DNA of 64,000 bases from NCBI GenBank assembly GCA_040079635.1, contig JBEBJY010000005.1, forward strand, positions 1 to 64,000. Reading direction: 5' to 3'. The position numbers and the translations under genes were made by a program. Shown piece after piece: positions 27,402-35,702 of the stretch; positions within the stretch are counted from its first letter, which is position 1, and each line of letters begins with the position of its first letter. The notes beneath the pieces are model-generated. The model was not told the origin of the DNA. It ran no database searches and was given only the letters and a program-made list of their open reading frames with translations. This DNA is from Aalborgiella sp040079635. GTDB lineage: Bacteria; Pseudomonadota; Gammaproteobacteria; Burkholderiales; Burkholderiaceae_C.

Positions 27402-27842
27402 ATGATTAAAAAAATTGCATTTGGCTTGGCTGCAGGCGCTTTGTTTGCCGCTGGTTTGGTGGTTTCAGGCATGACGCAGACCGCCAAGGTCATCAACTTC
27501 TTAAACTTTGGCGGCATCTTTGCGCCTGAGCGCTTTGGCGCATGGGACGCCAGCCTCGCTTTTGTCATGGGCGGTGCGCTGATGATTACTTTTGTGGCCT
27601 TTGCCATCACCCCAACGCAAGGACGCAAACCTTGGGTTTCGGACAAGTTTGACTTACCAACACGTAAAGATATTGATTTCAAACTCGTGGCTGGTGCTGC
27701 CATGTTTGGCACGGGCTGGGGTTTGGCGGGGTATTGCCCAGGACCAGCTATGGCATCGGTTATTTCTGGCGGAGTTGATGCGCTGGTTTTTGTAGCGGCT
27801 TTGTTGGTAGGCTTGTTGTTTGCAAAAAAGCTGAAGGTTTAA
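27402..27842 (+). CDS. YeeE/YedE-family (DUF6691) sulfur transporter, half 2
   Basis: Membrane protein of 146 residues, about four hydrophobic segments, with the motif GWGLAGYCPGPAMAS carrying the conserved cysteine. It lies 35 bp after half 1 and belongs to the partner subgroup of split YeeE transporters. The role is probably movement of thiosulfate or a persulfide product across the inner membrane; direction is unknown. Confidence 0.82.
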   Translation: MIKKIAFGLAAGALFAAGLVVSGMTQTAKVINFLNFGGIFAPERFGAWDASLAFVMGGALMITFVAFAITPTQGRKPWVSDKFDLPTRKDIDFKLVAGAAMFGTGWGLAGYCPGPAMASVISGGVDALVFVAALLVGLLFAKKLKV

Positions 27843-28008
27843 AACAGCTAGTTTATTCATCGGTGCAAAAACAAACAGGGTTGTCATGCAAAGTTGATCT
27901 TGGTCAAGAATATGCTCCATTAGTAGGGAAAAACACCTAGTAATTTTTGCACGTACAGGCGAATAATGGTTAGCTCGCTTACTGTGTAACTTCAACTAGG
28001 AGACTATC

Positions 28009-29127
28009 TTGACTGATTCAAAAACCCCACGTCGTCGCAGCCTGCTCAAAGGTGCTGCCGTTGCTGCTGGCGCGATGTCAGCTCCCATGATTGCCAAAGC
28101 GCAATCTGGCCCGATCAATATGCGCTGGCAGAGCACTTGGCCTTCTAAAGACATCTTTCATGAATATGCGTTGGACTTTGCTAAAAAAGTCAACGACATG
28201 ACTGGCGGCGATTTGAAAATTGAAGTGCTGCCGGCTGGTGCGGTTGTACCTGCGTTCGGCTTACTCGAGGCTGTGTCAAAAGGCACGCTAGATGGCGGCC
28301 ACGGTGTCTTGGGCTATCACTACGGAAAGCAAAACGCCTTGGCACTATGGAACTCTGGACCGGCCTTTGGTATGGATGCAAATATGTTGCTGTCATGGCA
28401 TAAATACGGCGGCGGTGCTGAATTGTTGTCTAAGCTATATGCTTCGATTGGTATGGGTTCGGTGCAGTCCTTTTTGTATGGCCCGATGGCTACACAGCCC
28501 TTGGGTTGGTTCAAAAAGCCAATCACCAAATCTGCAGATTTCAAAGGTTTGAAATTCCGAACCAATGGCTTAGCTATTGATTTGTTCACCGCTATGGGTG
28601 CTGCGGTTAACGCGCTGCCAGGCGGAGAGATTGTGCCGGCTCTGGATCGCGGTTTGCTTGACGGCGCAGAGTTTAACAATGCATCGTCTGACCGTTTGCT
28701 CGGCTTCCCTGATGTCTCAAAAGTTTGTATGTTGCAAAGCTATCACCAGAGCGCAGAGACGTTTGAGATTATGTTCAACAAGCCAAAATACGATGCGCTG
28801 CCTGCAAAAATGAAAGCCATCATCGCTGGCGCAGTTGAGGCATCTTCAGCCGATATGTCTTGGAAGGCGATTGACCGTTACTCGAAAGACTATATTGAGC
28901 TACAAGGCAAAGACAAGGTAAAGTTTTACAAAACACCCGATGCCGTTTTGCAAGATCAATTGAAATTGTGGTCTGAAATTCTTGAAAAGAAATCAGCTGA
29001 AAATCCATTGTTCAAAGAAATCGTAGCGTCACAGCGCGCCTTCGCTCAACGTGCCGTGAAATGGGAACAAGACACGATGATCAACCGTCGTATGGCGGTG
29101 AACCACTTCTTCGGCGGCAAGGCCTAA
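28009..29127 (+). CDS. dctP: TRAP transporter substrate-binding protein (DctP family)
   Basis: Periplasmic protein of 372 residues with a Tat-type signal (TPRRRSLLKGAAVAAGAMS). It starts at TTG, with AGGAG at the right distance. The mature part (MRWQSTWPSKDIFHEYALDF and LKFRTNGLAIDLFTAMGA with the conserved arginine that binds the ligand carboxylate) resembles the TakP-like branch of binding proteins for 2-oxo acids. The exact ligand is not certain. A strong terminator follows before the permease genes. Confidence 0.85.
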   Translation: MTDSKTPRRRSLLKGAAVAAGAMSAPMIAKAQSGPINMRWQSTWPSKDIFHEYALDFAKKVNDMTGGDLKIEVLPAGAVVPAFGLLEAVSKGTLDGGHGVLGYHYGKQNALALWNSGPAFGMDANMLLSWHKYGGGAELLSKLYASIGMGSVQSFLYGPMATQPLGWFKKPITKSADFKGLKFRTNGLAIDLFTAMGAAVNALPGGEIVPALDRGLLDGAEFNNASSDRLLGFPDVSKVCMLQSYHQSAETFEIMFNKPKYDALPAKMKAIIAGAVEASSADMSWKAIDRYSKDYIELQGKDKVKFYKTPDAVLQDQLKLWSEILEKKSAENPLFKEIVASQRAFAQRAVKWEQDTMINRRMAVNHFFGGKA

Positions 29128-29149
29128 GGGTTTCAAGTGACCTTATAAA

Positions 29150-29187
29150 AACAACCGTCTAGGCAAAGCTAGACGGTTGTTTTTTTT
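29150..29187 (+). terminator. Intrinsic terminator between dctP and dctQ
   Basis: AACAACCGTCTA pairs perfectly with TAGACGGTTGTT (29170-29181), loop GGCAAAGC, then a run of T to 29187. It lies 22 nt after the dctP stop. Confidence 0.92.
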
Positions 29188-29240
29188 GTCTTTCAATTCT
29201 TGAAAAATAATTTTTATTATTTTAAAAACTCTTTATATTT

Positions 29241-29864
29241 ATGCAAAACTTTTTTCTTTTTGTTGACAAGGTCAGCACCAAGCTAGGACACTACTTTTCT
29301 TGGTTGGTGTTGGCGATGACGCTACTCATCACCTATGAGGTGTTTTCGCGATATGTTTTGGACAAGCCTCATTCATGGGCTTTTGACATCATGATCATGA
29401 TGTACGGTTCTATGTTCATGATGGCTGGGGCCTACACTTTGTCAAAAAATGGCCATGTTCGTGGCGATGTGCTGTATGGTTTTTTTCCACCACGCTTGCA
29501 AGCGGGTCTGGATTTGGTCTTGTACATTTTGTTTTTCTTTCCAGGCGTGATTGCGCTGGCATATGCGGGCTATTTCTATGCCGGCGAGTCTTGGGCAATC
29601 AAAGAAATATCAAACATCACATCTGATGGCCCACCTATTTACCCTTTTAAAACCATCATTCCCATTGCTGGCGGCATGCTATTGATTCAAGGGGTGGTTG
29701 AGCTGCTGCGCTGCATTGTCTGTTTGAAAGATGGCGCTTGGCCAAAACGCGCTGACGACGTCGAAGAGGTTGACGTGGACAAGCTCAAAGACATGGTTCA
29801 TGTGAAAGATGAAGATATCGCAAAACTTGGCGAACTCCTCACGTCGAAATCTACAACCAAATAA
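29241..29864 (+). CDS. dctQ: TRAP transporter small permease (DctQ family)
   Basis: Inner-membrane protein of 207 residues with four hydrophobic segments. The motif EVFSRYVLDKPHSWAFDI near the first helices is typical of the small subunit. The C-terminal 40 residues are charged and cytoplasmic. It forms a complex with the large permease encoded 12 bp downstream and uses an ion gradient to import the ligand delivered by the binding protein. Confidence 0.87.
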   Translation: MQNFFLFVDKVSTKLGHYFSWLVLAMTLLITYEVFSRYVLDKPHSWAFDIMIMMYGSMFMMAGAYTLSKNGHVRGDVLYGFFPPRLQAGLDLVLYILFFFPGVIALAYAGYFYAGESWAIKEISNITSDGPPIYPFKTIIPIAGGMLLIQGVVELLRCIVCLKDGAWPKRADDVEEVDVDKLKDMVHVKDEDIAKLGELLTSKSTTK

Positions 29865-29876
29865 GGGAAATTTACT

Positions 29877-31823
29877 GTGAAAAAAGAAATTTGGTTTGGC
29901 CTGTCCATTTTGGTGGCCGTCGTTATTAGTGTTTTTGTGTTGATGCCTGCACCTTCGCAAATGACCAACGGTCATTTGGGCCTCTTGATGCTGGGCTTGA
30001 TCGTTGTTGCCATCATGCTTGGTTTCCCTACAGCTTTCACACTCATGGGTATGGGCATGATGTTTGCGTGGTTGGCTTTCCGAAGTCGTAATCCTGATTT
30101 AGCCGTGCAACAAACACTGGATTTAATGGTGCAACGCGCTTATTCAGTCATGTCGAATGATGTGTTGATTTCGATTCCGTTGTTCGTGTTCATGGGTTAC
30201 TTGGTCGAGCGTGCCAATTTGATTGAGAAACTCTTCAAAAGCTTGCATCTTGCTATGGCACGCGTACCGGGCTCGTTGGCTGTGGCCACCGTTATTACCT
30301 GCGCTATTTTTGCCACTGCAACAGGCATTGTTGGTGCTGTGGTCACGTTGATGGGCTTGCTTGCTTTCCCGGCGATGTTGAAAGCTGGCTACAACACCAA
30401 GCTGGCTGCCGGTGCAATTACTGCAGGTGGCTGCTTGGGCATCTTGATTCCCCCTTCAGTACTGTTGATTGTTTATGGTGCCACTGCTGGCGTTTCAGTC
30501 GTCAAGCTTTATGCTGGCGCTTTCTTCCCTGGCATCATGCTCGCCACTTTGTACGTTGGATACATCATTATCATTGCCAAAATCAAGCCGCAATGGGCAC
30601 CACCTTTGTCAGAAGAAGACCGCAAAGTAACACTACCAGTACATAACGAGGCTGTATCGAAGACGTTTGGCAAAAATGTTGTGCGTGGTTTATTCACCGG
30701 TTTGAAAGGCAAAGACATGCCCGATGCGCCAAAGGGCATCTTGGTTAAAGAGTTGTTGATTGCTTTGCTTCCCGCGATTGCATTCACCGTTGCGATGGGG
30801 CTAACTTATCGCGCAGTCACCGCTCCTGTAGCCGCAGTTTCAACTGATGTTGTTCAAATGGGTGGTGGATTTTCGAACGATGATGTAAAACAAGAAACAG
30901 GTGGATTGCAAGAGCCACCATCGGATGGTGGCTTAAAAGAACCTCCAGTAGAAGCATTGGGGGATGCTGCAAAAGTAGCGCCACCTGCAGATACAAAACC
31001 TGTTGTTGCGGCACTGCCAGCAGCTACCGCAAAGGCAGCGCCCACGGCAGAAGTCACTGGTGAACGCGTAGCCGCCCCAACCAGTTATTGGATCGTACTA
31101 GGTCTAGGCGCTGCAGCATTGGCGGCTTTTTATGCTATTTTCAGCTTTGCCCGATTAGAAATTTTTAAAATGCTGCTGGGTTCTTTCTTCCCTTTGGCTA
31201 TGTTGATTATTGCCGTACTGGGAACGATTGTGTTTGGCTTGGCCACGCCGACCGAAGCTGCCGCCATGGGGTCAATGGGGGGCTTGATATTAGCGGCTGC
31301 GTATCGTCGACTCAATGTACAAGTGGTTCGCGAATCAGTCTATCTGACCGCCAAAACAAGCGCGATGGTGTGCTGGTTGTTTGTGGGCTCCAGCATTTTC
31401 TCGGCTGCATTTGCTTTGCTGGGCGGACAAGAACTCATCAATACTTGGGTGTTGTCGATGGATTTAACGCCGGTGCAGTTCATGTTGCTGGCACAAGCCA
31501 TCATTTTCTTACTAGGCTGGCCATTAGAGTGGACTGAAATCATTGTGATTTTCATGCCCATCTTTATTCCTTTGCTGCCGCACTTTGGTATCGACCCGCT
31601 GTTTTTTGGCTTACTGGTCGCTTTGAATTTGCAAACAGCCTTCCTCTCACCACCAGTTGCAATGGCTGCTTTCTACCTGAAAGGCGTTTCACCACCGCAC
31701 GTGACGTTGAACCAAATTTTCTTGGGCATGCTGCCGTTCATGGCGATTCAAGTGTTTGCGCTGGCTTTGCTGTACATTTTCCCAGCTATTGGCATGTGGT
31801 TGCCTAGTGTATTGTACAAGTAA
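29877..31823 (+). CDS. dctM: TRAP transporter large permease (DctM family) with long internal insertion
   Basis: Large permease of 648 residues; the common form has about 430. The two homologous parts lie at about 1-240 (with GAVVTLMGLLAFPAML and GGCLGILIPPSVLLI) and about 420-648 (with FGLATPTEAAAMGSMGG). Between them is an insertion of about 180 residues with extra hydrophobic segments near 310 and 410 and a Pro/Gly/Ala-rich linker (about 330-400) that includes EPPSDGGLKEPP. Some betaproteobacterial TRAP permeases have similar long forms. The start is GTG with AGGGA upstream. A terminator follows. Confidence 0.87.
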   Translation: MKKEIWFGLSILVAVVISVFVLMPAPSQMTNGHLGLLMLGLIVVAIMLGFPTAFTLMGMGMMFAWLAFRSRNPDLAVQQTLDLMVQRAYSVMSNDVLISIPLFVFMGYLVERANLIEKLFKSLHLAMARVPGSLAVATVITCAIFATATGIVGAVVTLMGLLAFPAMLKAGYNTKLAAGAITAGGCLGILIPPSVLLIVYGATAGVSVVKLYAGAFFPGIMLATLYVGYIIIIAKIKPQWAPPLSEEDRKVTLPVHNEAVSKTFGKNVVRGLFTGLKGKDMPDAPKGILVKELLIALLPAIAFTVAMGLTYRAVTAPVAAVSTDVVQMGGGFSNDDVKQETGGLQEPPSDGGLKEPPVEALGDAAKVAPPADTKPVVAALPAATAKAAPTAEVTGERVAAPTSYWIVLGLGAAALAAFYAIFSFARLEIFKMLLGSFFPLAMLIIAVLGTIVFGLATPTEAAAMGSMGGLILAAAYRRLNVQVVRESVYLTAKTSAMVCWLFVGSSIFSAAFALLGGQELINTWVLSMDLTPVQFMLLAQAIIFLLGWPLEWTEIIVIFMPIFIPLLPHFGIDPLFFGLLVALNLQTAFLSPPVAMAAFYLKGVSPPHVTLNQIFLGMLPFMAIQVFALALLYIFPAIGMWLPSVLYK

Positions 31824-31839
31824 CATGCTGCTCTAGGTA

Positions 31840-31867
31840 AAAAAAGGACGTTTCGGCGTCCTTTTTT
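31840..31867 (+). terminator. Intrinsic terminator after dctM
   Basis: AAAAAAGGACG (31840-31850) pairs with CGTCCTTTTTT (31857-31867) around the loop TTTCGG. It ends the TRAP operon. Confidence 0.9.
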
Positions 31868-31891
31868 ACTTTTCTTGCCTGATACCATACA

Positions 31892-31915
31892 ATTGACGTT
31901 TACGTAAACGTCAAT
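31892..31915. promoter_or_regulatory. Perfect 24-nt palindrome upstream of icmF, candidate repressor operator
   Basis: Left arm ATTGACGTTTAC (31892-31903) and right arm GTAAACGTCAAT (31904-31915) are perfectly complementary. The site ends 24 bp before the icmF ATG. TTGACGTTTACGTAAA-like palindromes are, from memory, operators of LiuR (MerR family) or similar regulators of branched-chain amino acid and acyl-CoA breakdown genes in proteobacteria. Confidence 0.7.
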
Positions 31916-31939
31916 CAAATATCGACTTGGAGACTCCGC

Positions 31940-34900
31940 ATGACCGACCTGTCCGCAGATTACAAAGCTCTAGCTAACTACCGCCCCACCAACAAAGTGC
32001 GCTTCGTGACAGCCGCCAGTTTGTTTGACGGGCACGACGCTGCAATCAACATCATGCGCCGCATCATTATGGGCATGGGTGCGGAGGTGATTCACCTTGG
32101 CCACAACCGCAGCGTCGAAGAAGTCGTCACAGCAGCCCTGCAGGAAGACGCGCAGGGCATCGCCATCAGCTCTTACCAGGGCGGTCACGTTGAGTACTTC
32201 AAGTACATGATCGACCTGCTCAAAGCTCGGGGCGGCGCACATATTCAGGTCTTTGGCGGCGGCGGCGGGGTGATTGTTCCGCCGGAAATCCGTGAGCTGC
32301 ATGCTTACGGCGTTTCCCGTATTTTCAGCCCCGAAGATGGCCAGCGCATGGGCCTGCAGGGCATGATTGGCGAGATGGTGATGCGCTGTGACAAAGACCT
32401 AACAAGTTATGCGCCCGCCAAGTTAGACGCTATCGAAGGCCACACCGATGCCAGCTGGCGCGCGTTGAGCCAGCTCATCACCGCGCTTGAAAATAGCAAA
32501 GAAAATATGACTCTAGCCGGCGAATTGATTGCCAAAGCTGCTACCAAAAAGGTAGCTGTTTTGGGCATCACCGGCACCGGTGGTGCAGGTAAATCCAGCT
32601 TGACGGACGAGCTGATCCGCCGCTTCCGACTCGATTTGAACGACAGCCTGCGTATCGCCGTCATCAGCATCGACCCGTCACGGCGTAAAACTGGCGGAGC
32701 ACTGCTGGGTGATCGGATTCGCATGAATGCCATCTCGCCATGGAACACCACCGCCAAATCTGGAACCGACTCTGGCCAACGCGTCTTCATGCGATCACTC
32801 GCCACCCGCGAATTTGGCTCCGAAATCAGCCCTGCCCTGCCCGGCGTGATCGCGGCCTGCAAATGCGCTGGCTTTGACCTGGTGATTGTGGAAACCTCTG
32901 GCATTGGCCAAGGCGACGCCGCGATCGTTCCGCATGTCGATGTGCCCATGTACGTGATGACGCCCGAGTTCGGTGCCGCCAGCCAGTTGGAAAAAATCGA
33001 CATGTTGGATTTTGCCGAGTTTGTCGCTATCAACAAATTTGACCGCAAGGGTTCGCTCGACGCGCTGCGCGACGTATCAAAACAAGTACAGCGCAACAAG
33101 GAAGCTTGGACCACGCCTGCCGACCAGATGCCGGTGTTCGGCACGATGGCAGCGCGGTTCAACGACGACGGGGTAACTGCCTTGTACCAAGCGCTTAAAA
33201 CCCGCTTGGTTGAATTGGGTTTGAAATTACCCAAAATCGCCAGTCAATTACCCACCGTTAGCGTGCGCTACAGCACCAACCAGACGCCGGTTGTCCCCGC
33301 CGCCCGCACCCGCTATTTGGCGGAAATCAGCGACACCGTGCGCGGCTACAAAAAGCGCGCCCGCGACCAGTCACAGCTGGCACGAGAAGTACAGCAGCTC
33401 AAAGCTGCTGCCGCCATGCTCAAAATCGACAAACCTGACCGTGCGCCGGCTTCTGAGGCCGCACTCGACTTAGCTGGCAAGCGCAAAGCACGTATGGACG
33501 CCGATGCCCGCCACTTGATCGCCCAATGGCCAGACATGCAAAAAGCCTACGCGGGTGACGAATACGTCGTCAAAATCCGCGACAAAGAGATCCGTACGGC
33601 GCTGACCAGCAAGTCGCTGAGCGGCACCACCATCCGCAAAGTGGCTTTGCCACAATACGAAGACCACGGCGAAATCCTCAAATGGCTGATGCTGGACAAC
33701 GTGCCGGGCAGCTACCCCTACACCGCCGGCACCTTTGCCTTCAAGCGCGAGGGCGAGGACCCGACCCGCATGTTCGCCGGTGAAGGCGACGCGTTCCGCA
33801 CCAACACCCGCTTCAAGCTGCTCAGCTCGGGCATGGCGGCCAAACGTCTGTCCACCGCCTTTGACTCAGTGACGCTGTACGGCAACGACCCCGACCTGCG
33901 GCCCGACATCTACGGCAAAGTCGGCAACAGCGGTGTCTCCATCGCCACGCTGGACGACATGAAGGTGTTGTACGACGGTTTTGACCTGTGCAGCCCATCC
34001 ACCTCCGTGTCGATGACCATCAACGGCCCGGCACCCAGCATCCTGGCGATGTTCATGAACACCGCGATTGACCAGAACATCGCCAAGTTCAAAACCGACA
34101 ATGGCCGCGAGCCGACCGAGACCGAGACCGCCAAGATCAAGGAATGGGTGCAGGAAAACGTGCGCGGCACGGTGCAGGCTGACATCCTGAAAGAGGATCA
34201 GGGGCAGAACACCTGTATCTTCAGCACCGAGTTCAGCCTGAAAGTCATGGGCGACATCGCCGAGTACTTTGTGCACAACCGGGTCCGCAACTTCTACAGC
34301 GTCTCCATTTCTGGCTACCACATCGCCGAAGCGGGTGCGAATCCGATCAGCCAGTTGGCCTTCACGCTGTCCAACGGCTTTACGTTTGTCGAGGCCTATC
34401 TGGCGCGCGGCATGCACATCGACGACTTTGCGCCCAACCTGAGCTTCTTCTTCAGCAACGGCATGGACCCCGAATACACCGTGATGGGCCGCGTGGCGCG
34501 CCGCATCTGGGCGGTGGCGATGAAGGAGAAATACGGCGCTAATGAGCGCAGCCAGAAGCTGAAATACCACATCCAGACCAGTGGCCGCAGCCTTCACGCG
34601 CAGGAGATCCAGTTCAACGACATCCGCACCACGCTGCAGGCGCTGATTGCCATTTACGACAACTGCAACAGCCTGCACACCAACGCCTTTGACGAAGCCA
34701 TCACCACCCCGACCGAAGACTCGGTGCGCCGCGCCATGGCGATCCAGCTCATCATCAACCGTGAATGGGGTCTGGCCAAGAACGAAAACCCATCACAGGG
34801 CGCGTTCATCATCGAAGAACTCACCGAACTGCTGGAAGAAGCCGTACTGCTGGAGTTTGAACGCATCGCCGAACGAGGCGGCGTGCTAGGGGCGATGGAA

Positions 34901-35263
34901 ACCGGCTACCAGCGTGGCCGGATTCAGGACGAATCCATGCATTACGAAATGCTGAAACACACCGGCGAGCTGCCCATCATCGGCGTCAACACCTTCAGAA
35001 ACCCCAAGGGCGATGTGGTGCAGGACAAGCTGGAGCTGGCGCGCTCGACGGATGAGGAAAAGCAAAACCAGCTCAAACGGCTGGAGGCCTTCCACACCGA
35101 ACATGCGGCCGCATCCCCCGCGATGCTGAAACGCCTGCAGCAGGCGGTGATCGCCAACGCCAATGTGTTTGAGGTGCTGATGGATGCTGTGCGGGTCTGC
35201 TCGCTGGGGCAGATCACCAATGCGCTGTTTGAGGTGGGTGGGCAGTATCGACGGAATATGTGA
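31940..35263 (+). CDS. icmF: Fused isobutyryl-CoA mutase IcmF
   Basis: Adenosylcobalamin-dependent mutase of 1107 residues interconverting isobutyryl-CoA and n-butyryl-CoA (and pivalyl/isovaleryl-CoA in some members). Order: B12-binding domain (about 1-150) with the lower-ligand histidine H32 in FDGHD; MeaB-type GTPase chaperone domain (about 190-500) with Walker A GITGTGGAGKSS near 209; mutase TIM barrel (about 550-1107). Features that distinguish IcmF from methylmalonyl-CoA mutase are PYTAGTFAFKREGEDP and ISGYHIAEAGANPISQLAF with Q in place of the methylmalonyl-binding arginine. The gene stands alone between terminators, under a palindromic operator candidate. Confidence 0.92.
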   Translation: MTDLSADYKALANYRPTNKVRFVTAASLFDGHDAAINIMRRIIMGMGAEVIHLGHNRSVEEVVTAALQEDAQGIAISSYQGGHVEYFKYMIDLLKARGGAHIQVFGGGGGVIVPPEIRELHAYGVSRIFSPEDGQRMGLQGMIGEMVMRCDKDLTSYAPAKLDAIEGHTDASWRALSQLITALENSKENMTLAGELIAKAATKKVAVLGITGTGGAGKSSLTDELIRRFRLDLNDSLRIAVISIDPSRRKTGGALLGDRIRMNAISPWNTTAKSGTDSGQRVFMRSLATREFGSEISPALPGVIAACKCAGFDLVIVETSGIGQGDAAIVPHVDVPMYVMTPEFGAASQLEKIDMLDFAEFVAINKFDRKGSLDALRDVSKQVQRNKEAWTTPADQMPVFGTMAARFNDDGVTALYQALKTRLVELGLKLPKIASQLPTVSVRYSTNQTPVVPAARTRYLAEISDTVRGYKKRARDQSQLAREVQQLKAAAAMLKIDKPDRAPASEAALDLAGKRKARMDADARHLIAQWPDMQKAYAGDEYVVKIRDKEIRTALTSKSLSGTTIRKVALPQYEDHGEILKWLMLDNVPGSYPYTAGTFAFKREGEDPTRMFAGEGDAFRTNTRFKLLSSGMAAKRLSTAFDSVTLYGNDPDLRPDIYGKVGNSGVSIATLDDMKVLYDGFDLCSPSTSVSMTINGPAPSILAMFMNTAIDQNIAKFKTDNGREPTETETAKIKEWVQENVRGTVQADILKEDQGQNTCIFSTEFSLKVMGDIAEYFVHNRVRNFYSVSISGYHIAEAGANPISQLAFTLSNGFTFVEAYLARGMHIDDFAPNLSFFFSNGMDPEYTVMGRVARRIWAVAMKEKYGANERSQKLKYHIQTSGRSLHAQEIQFNDIRTTLQALIAIYDNCNSLHTNAFDEAITTPTEDSVRRAMAIQLIINREWGLAKNENPSQGAFIIEELTELLEEAVLLEFERIAERGGVLGAMETGYQRGRIQDESMHYEMLKHTGELPIIGVNTFRNPKGDVVQDKLELARSTDEEKQNQLKRLEAFHTEHAAASPAMLKRLQQAVIANANVFEVLMDAVRVCSLGQITNALFEVGGQYRRNM
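32508..32558 (+). repeat. Possible degenerate copy of the dispersed element inside icmF
   Basis: GACTCTAGCCGGCG, then ATTGCC, then a hairpin GCTACC-AAAAA-GGTAGC at the usual spacing. The stem differs from the common GCTATT...AATAGC on both sides, so pairing is kept. However, the encoded AKAATKKVAVLGITG looks like native IcmF sequence, so chance is possible. Confidence 0.35.
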
Positions 35264-35278
35264 ATTTAATTTCGACAT

Positions 35279-35318
35279 AAAAAAAGCGCTCTATACGTCA
35301 GGTATAGAGCGCTTTTTT
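35279..35318. terminator. Bidirectional intrinsic terminator after icmF
   Basis: An 18-base arm ending AAGCGCTCTATAC pairs with GTATAGAGCGCTTTTTT (35302-35318). The A and T tracts make it work for icmF and for the convergent small gene. Confidence 0.9.
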
Positions 35319-35350
35319 GTTTAGCCAGCTTACGCGGCTAAAAATCGAAC

Positions 35351-35515
35351 TTAACCTTGGTGCGGACGCTTGCCTGGGTTTTTCTTGCTGTTGGTGTGCG
35401 CGCCGCGCTCTAAGCTGATCTTTTGACCTTTGCCCGTTGTGTAGCACACGCCTTTAGGTGCAACTGGACGTGGGGTGGCTTTGCGGTCTGCTTCGGTTCT
35501 GATTACTTTTGCCAT
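35351..35515 (-). CDS. Small basic protein of unknown function, 54 residues
   Basis: Reading frame from ATG at 35515 to TAA at 35351. The protein begins MAKVIRTEADRKATPRP and ends KKNPGKRPHQG; it is rich in Lys, Arg, Pro and Gly with one cysteine, in GVCYTTGKGQKIS. Support for a real gene: GGAG eight bases before the start, correct stop just before a bidirectional terminator, and placement in an otherwise empty gap convergent with icmF. Charge and composition suggest nucleic-acid or ribosome binding, but I do not recognise a family. Confidence 0.65.
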   Translation of the reverse strand: MAKVIRTEADRKATPRPVAPKGVCYTTGKGQKISLERGAHTNSKKNPGKRPHQG

Positions 35516-35702
35516 GAGGAGCTCCAATGAAATGTGGTGGGTAGGTAGAAGTTAACCTCGTATTATCTCAGCTTTTGGCTCTATTTTCACAGACTTCTTT
35601 TTAGGGCTTTTTTAGCACCTTGGCGACGCGGCTTTATGGCACTTGTCGTTATGCTCAGTTTTTGCTTCAATTTCTCCTGACTTTCGTTTAAAAGGGCACA
35701 AC

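Noticed and set aside
33866..34678. Long open frame antisense to icmF (270 codons)
   Set aside because: Complement of a well-supported gene with biased codon use; no recognisable domain or ribosome binding site.
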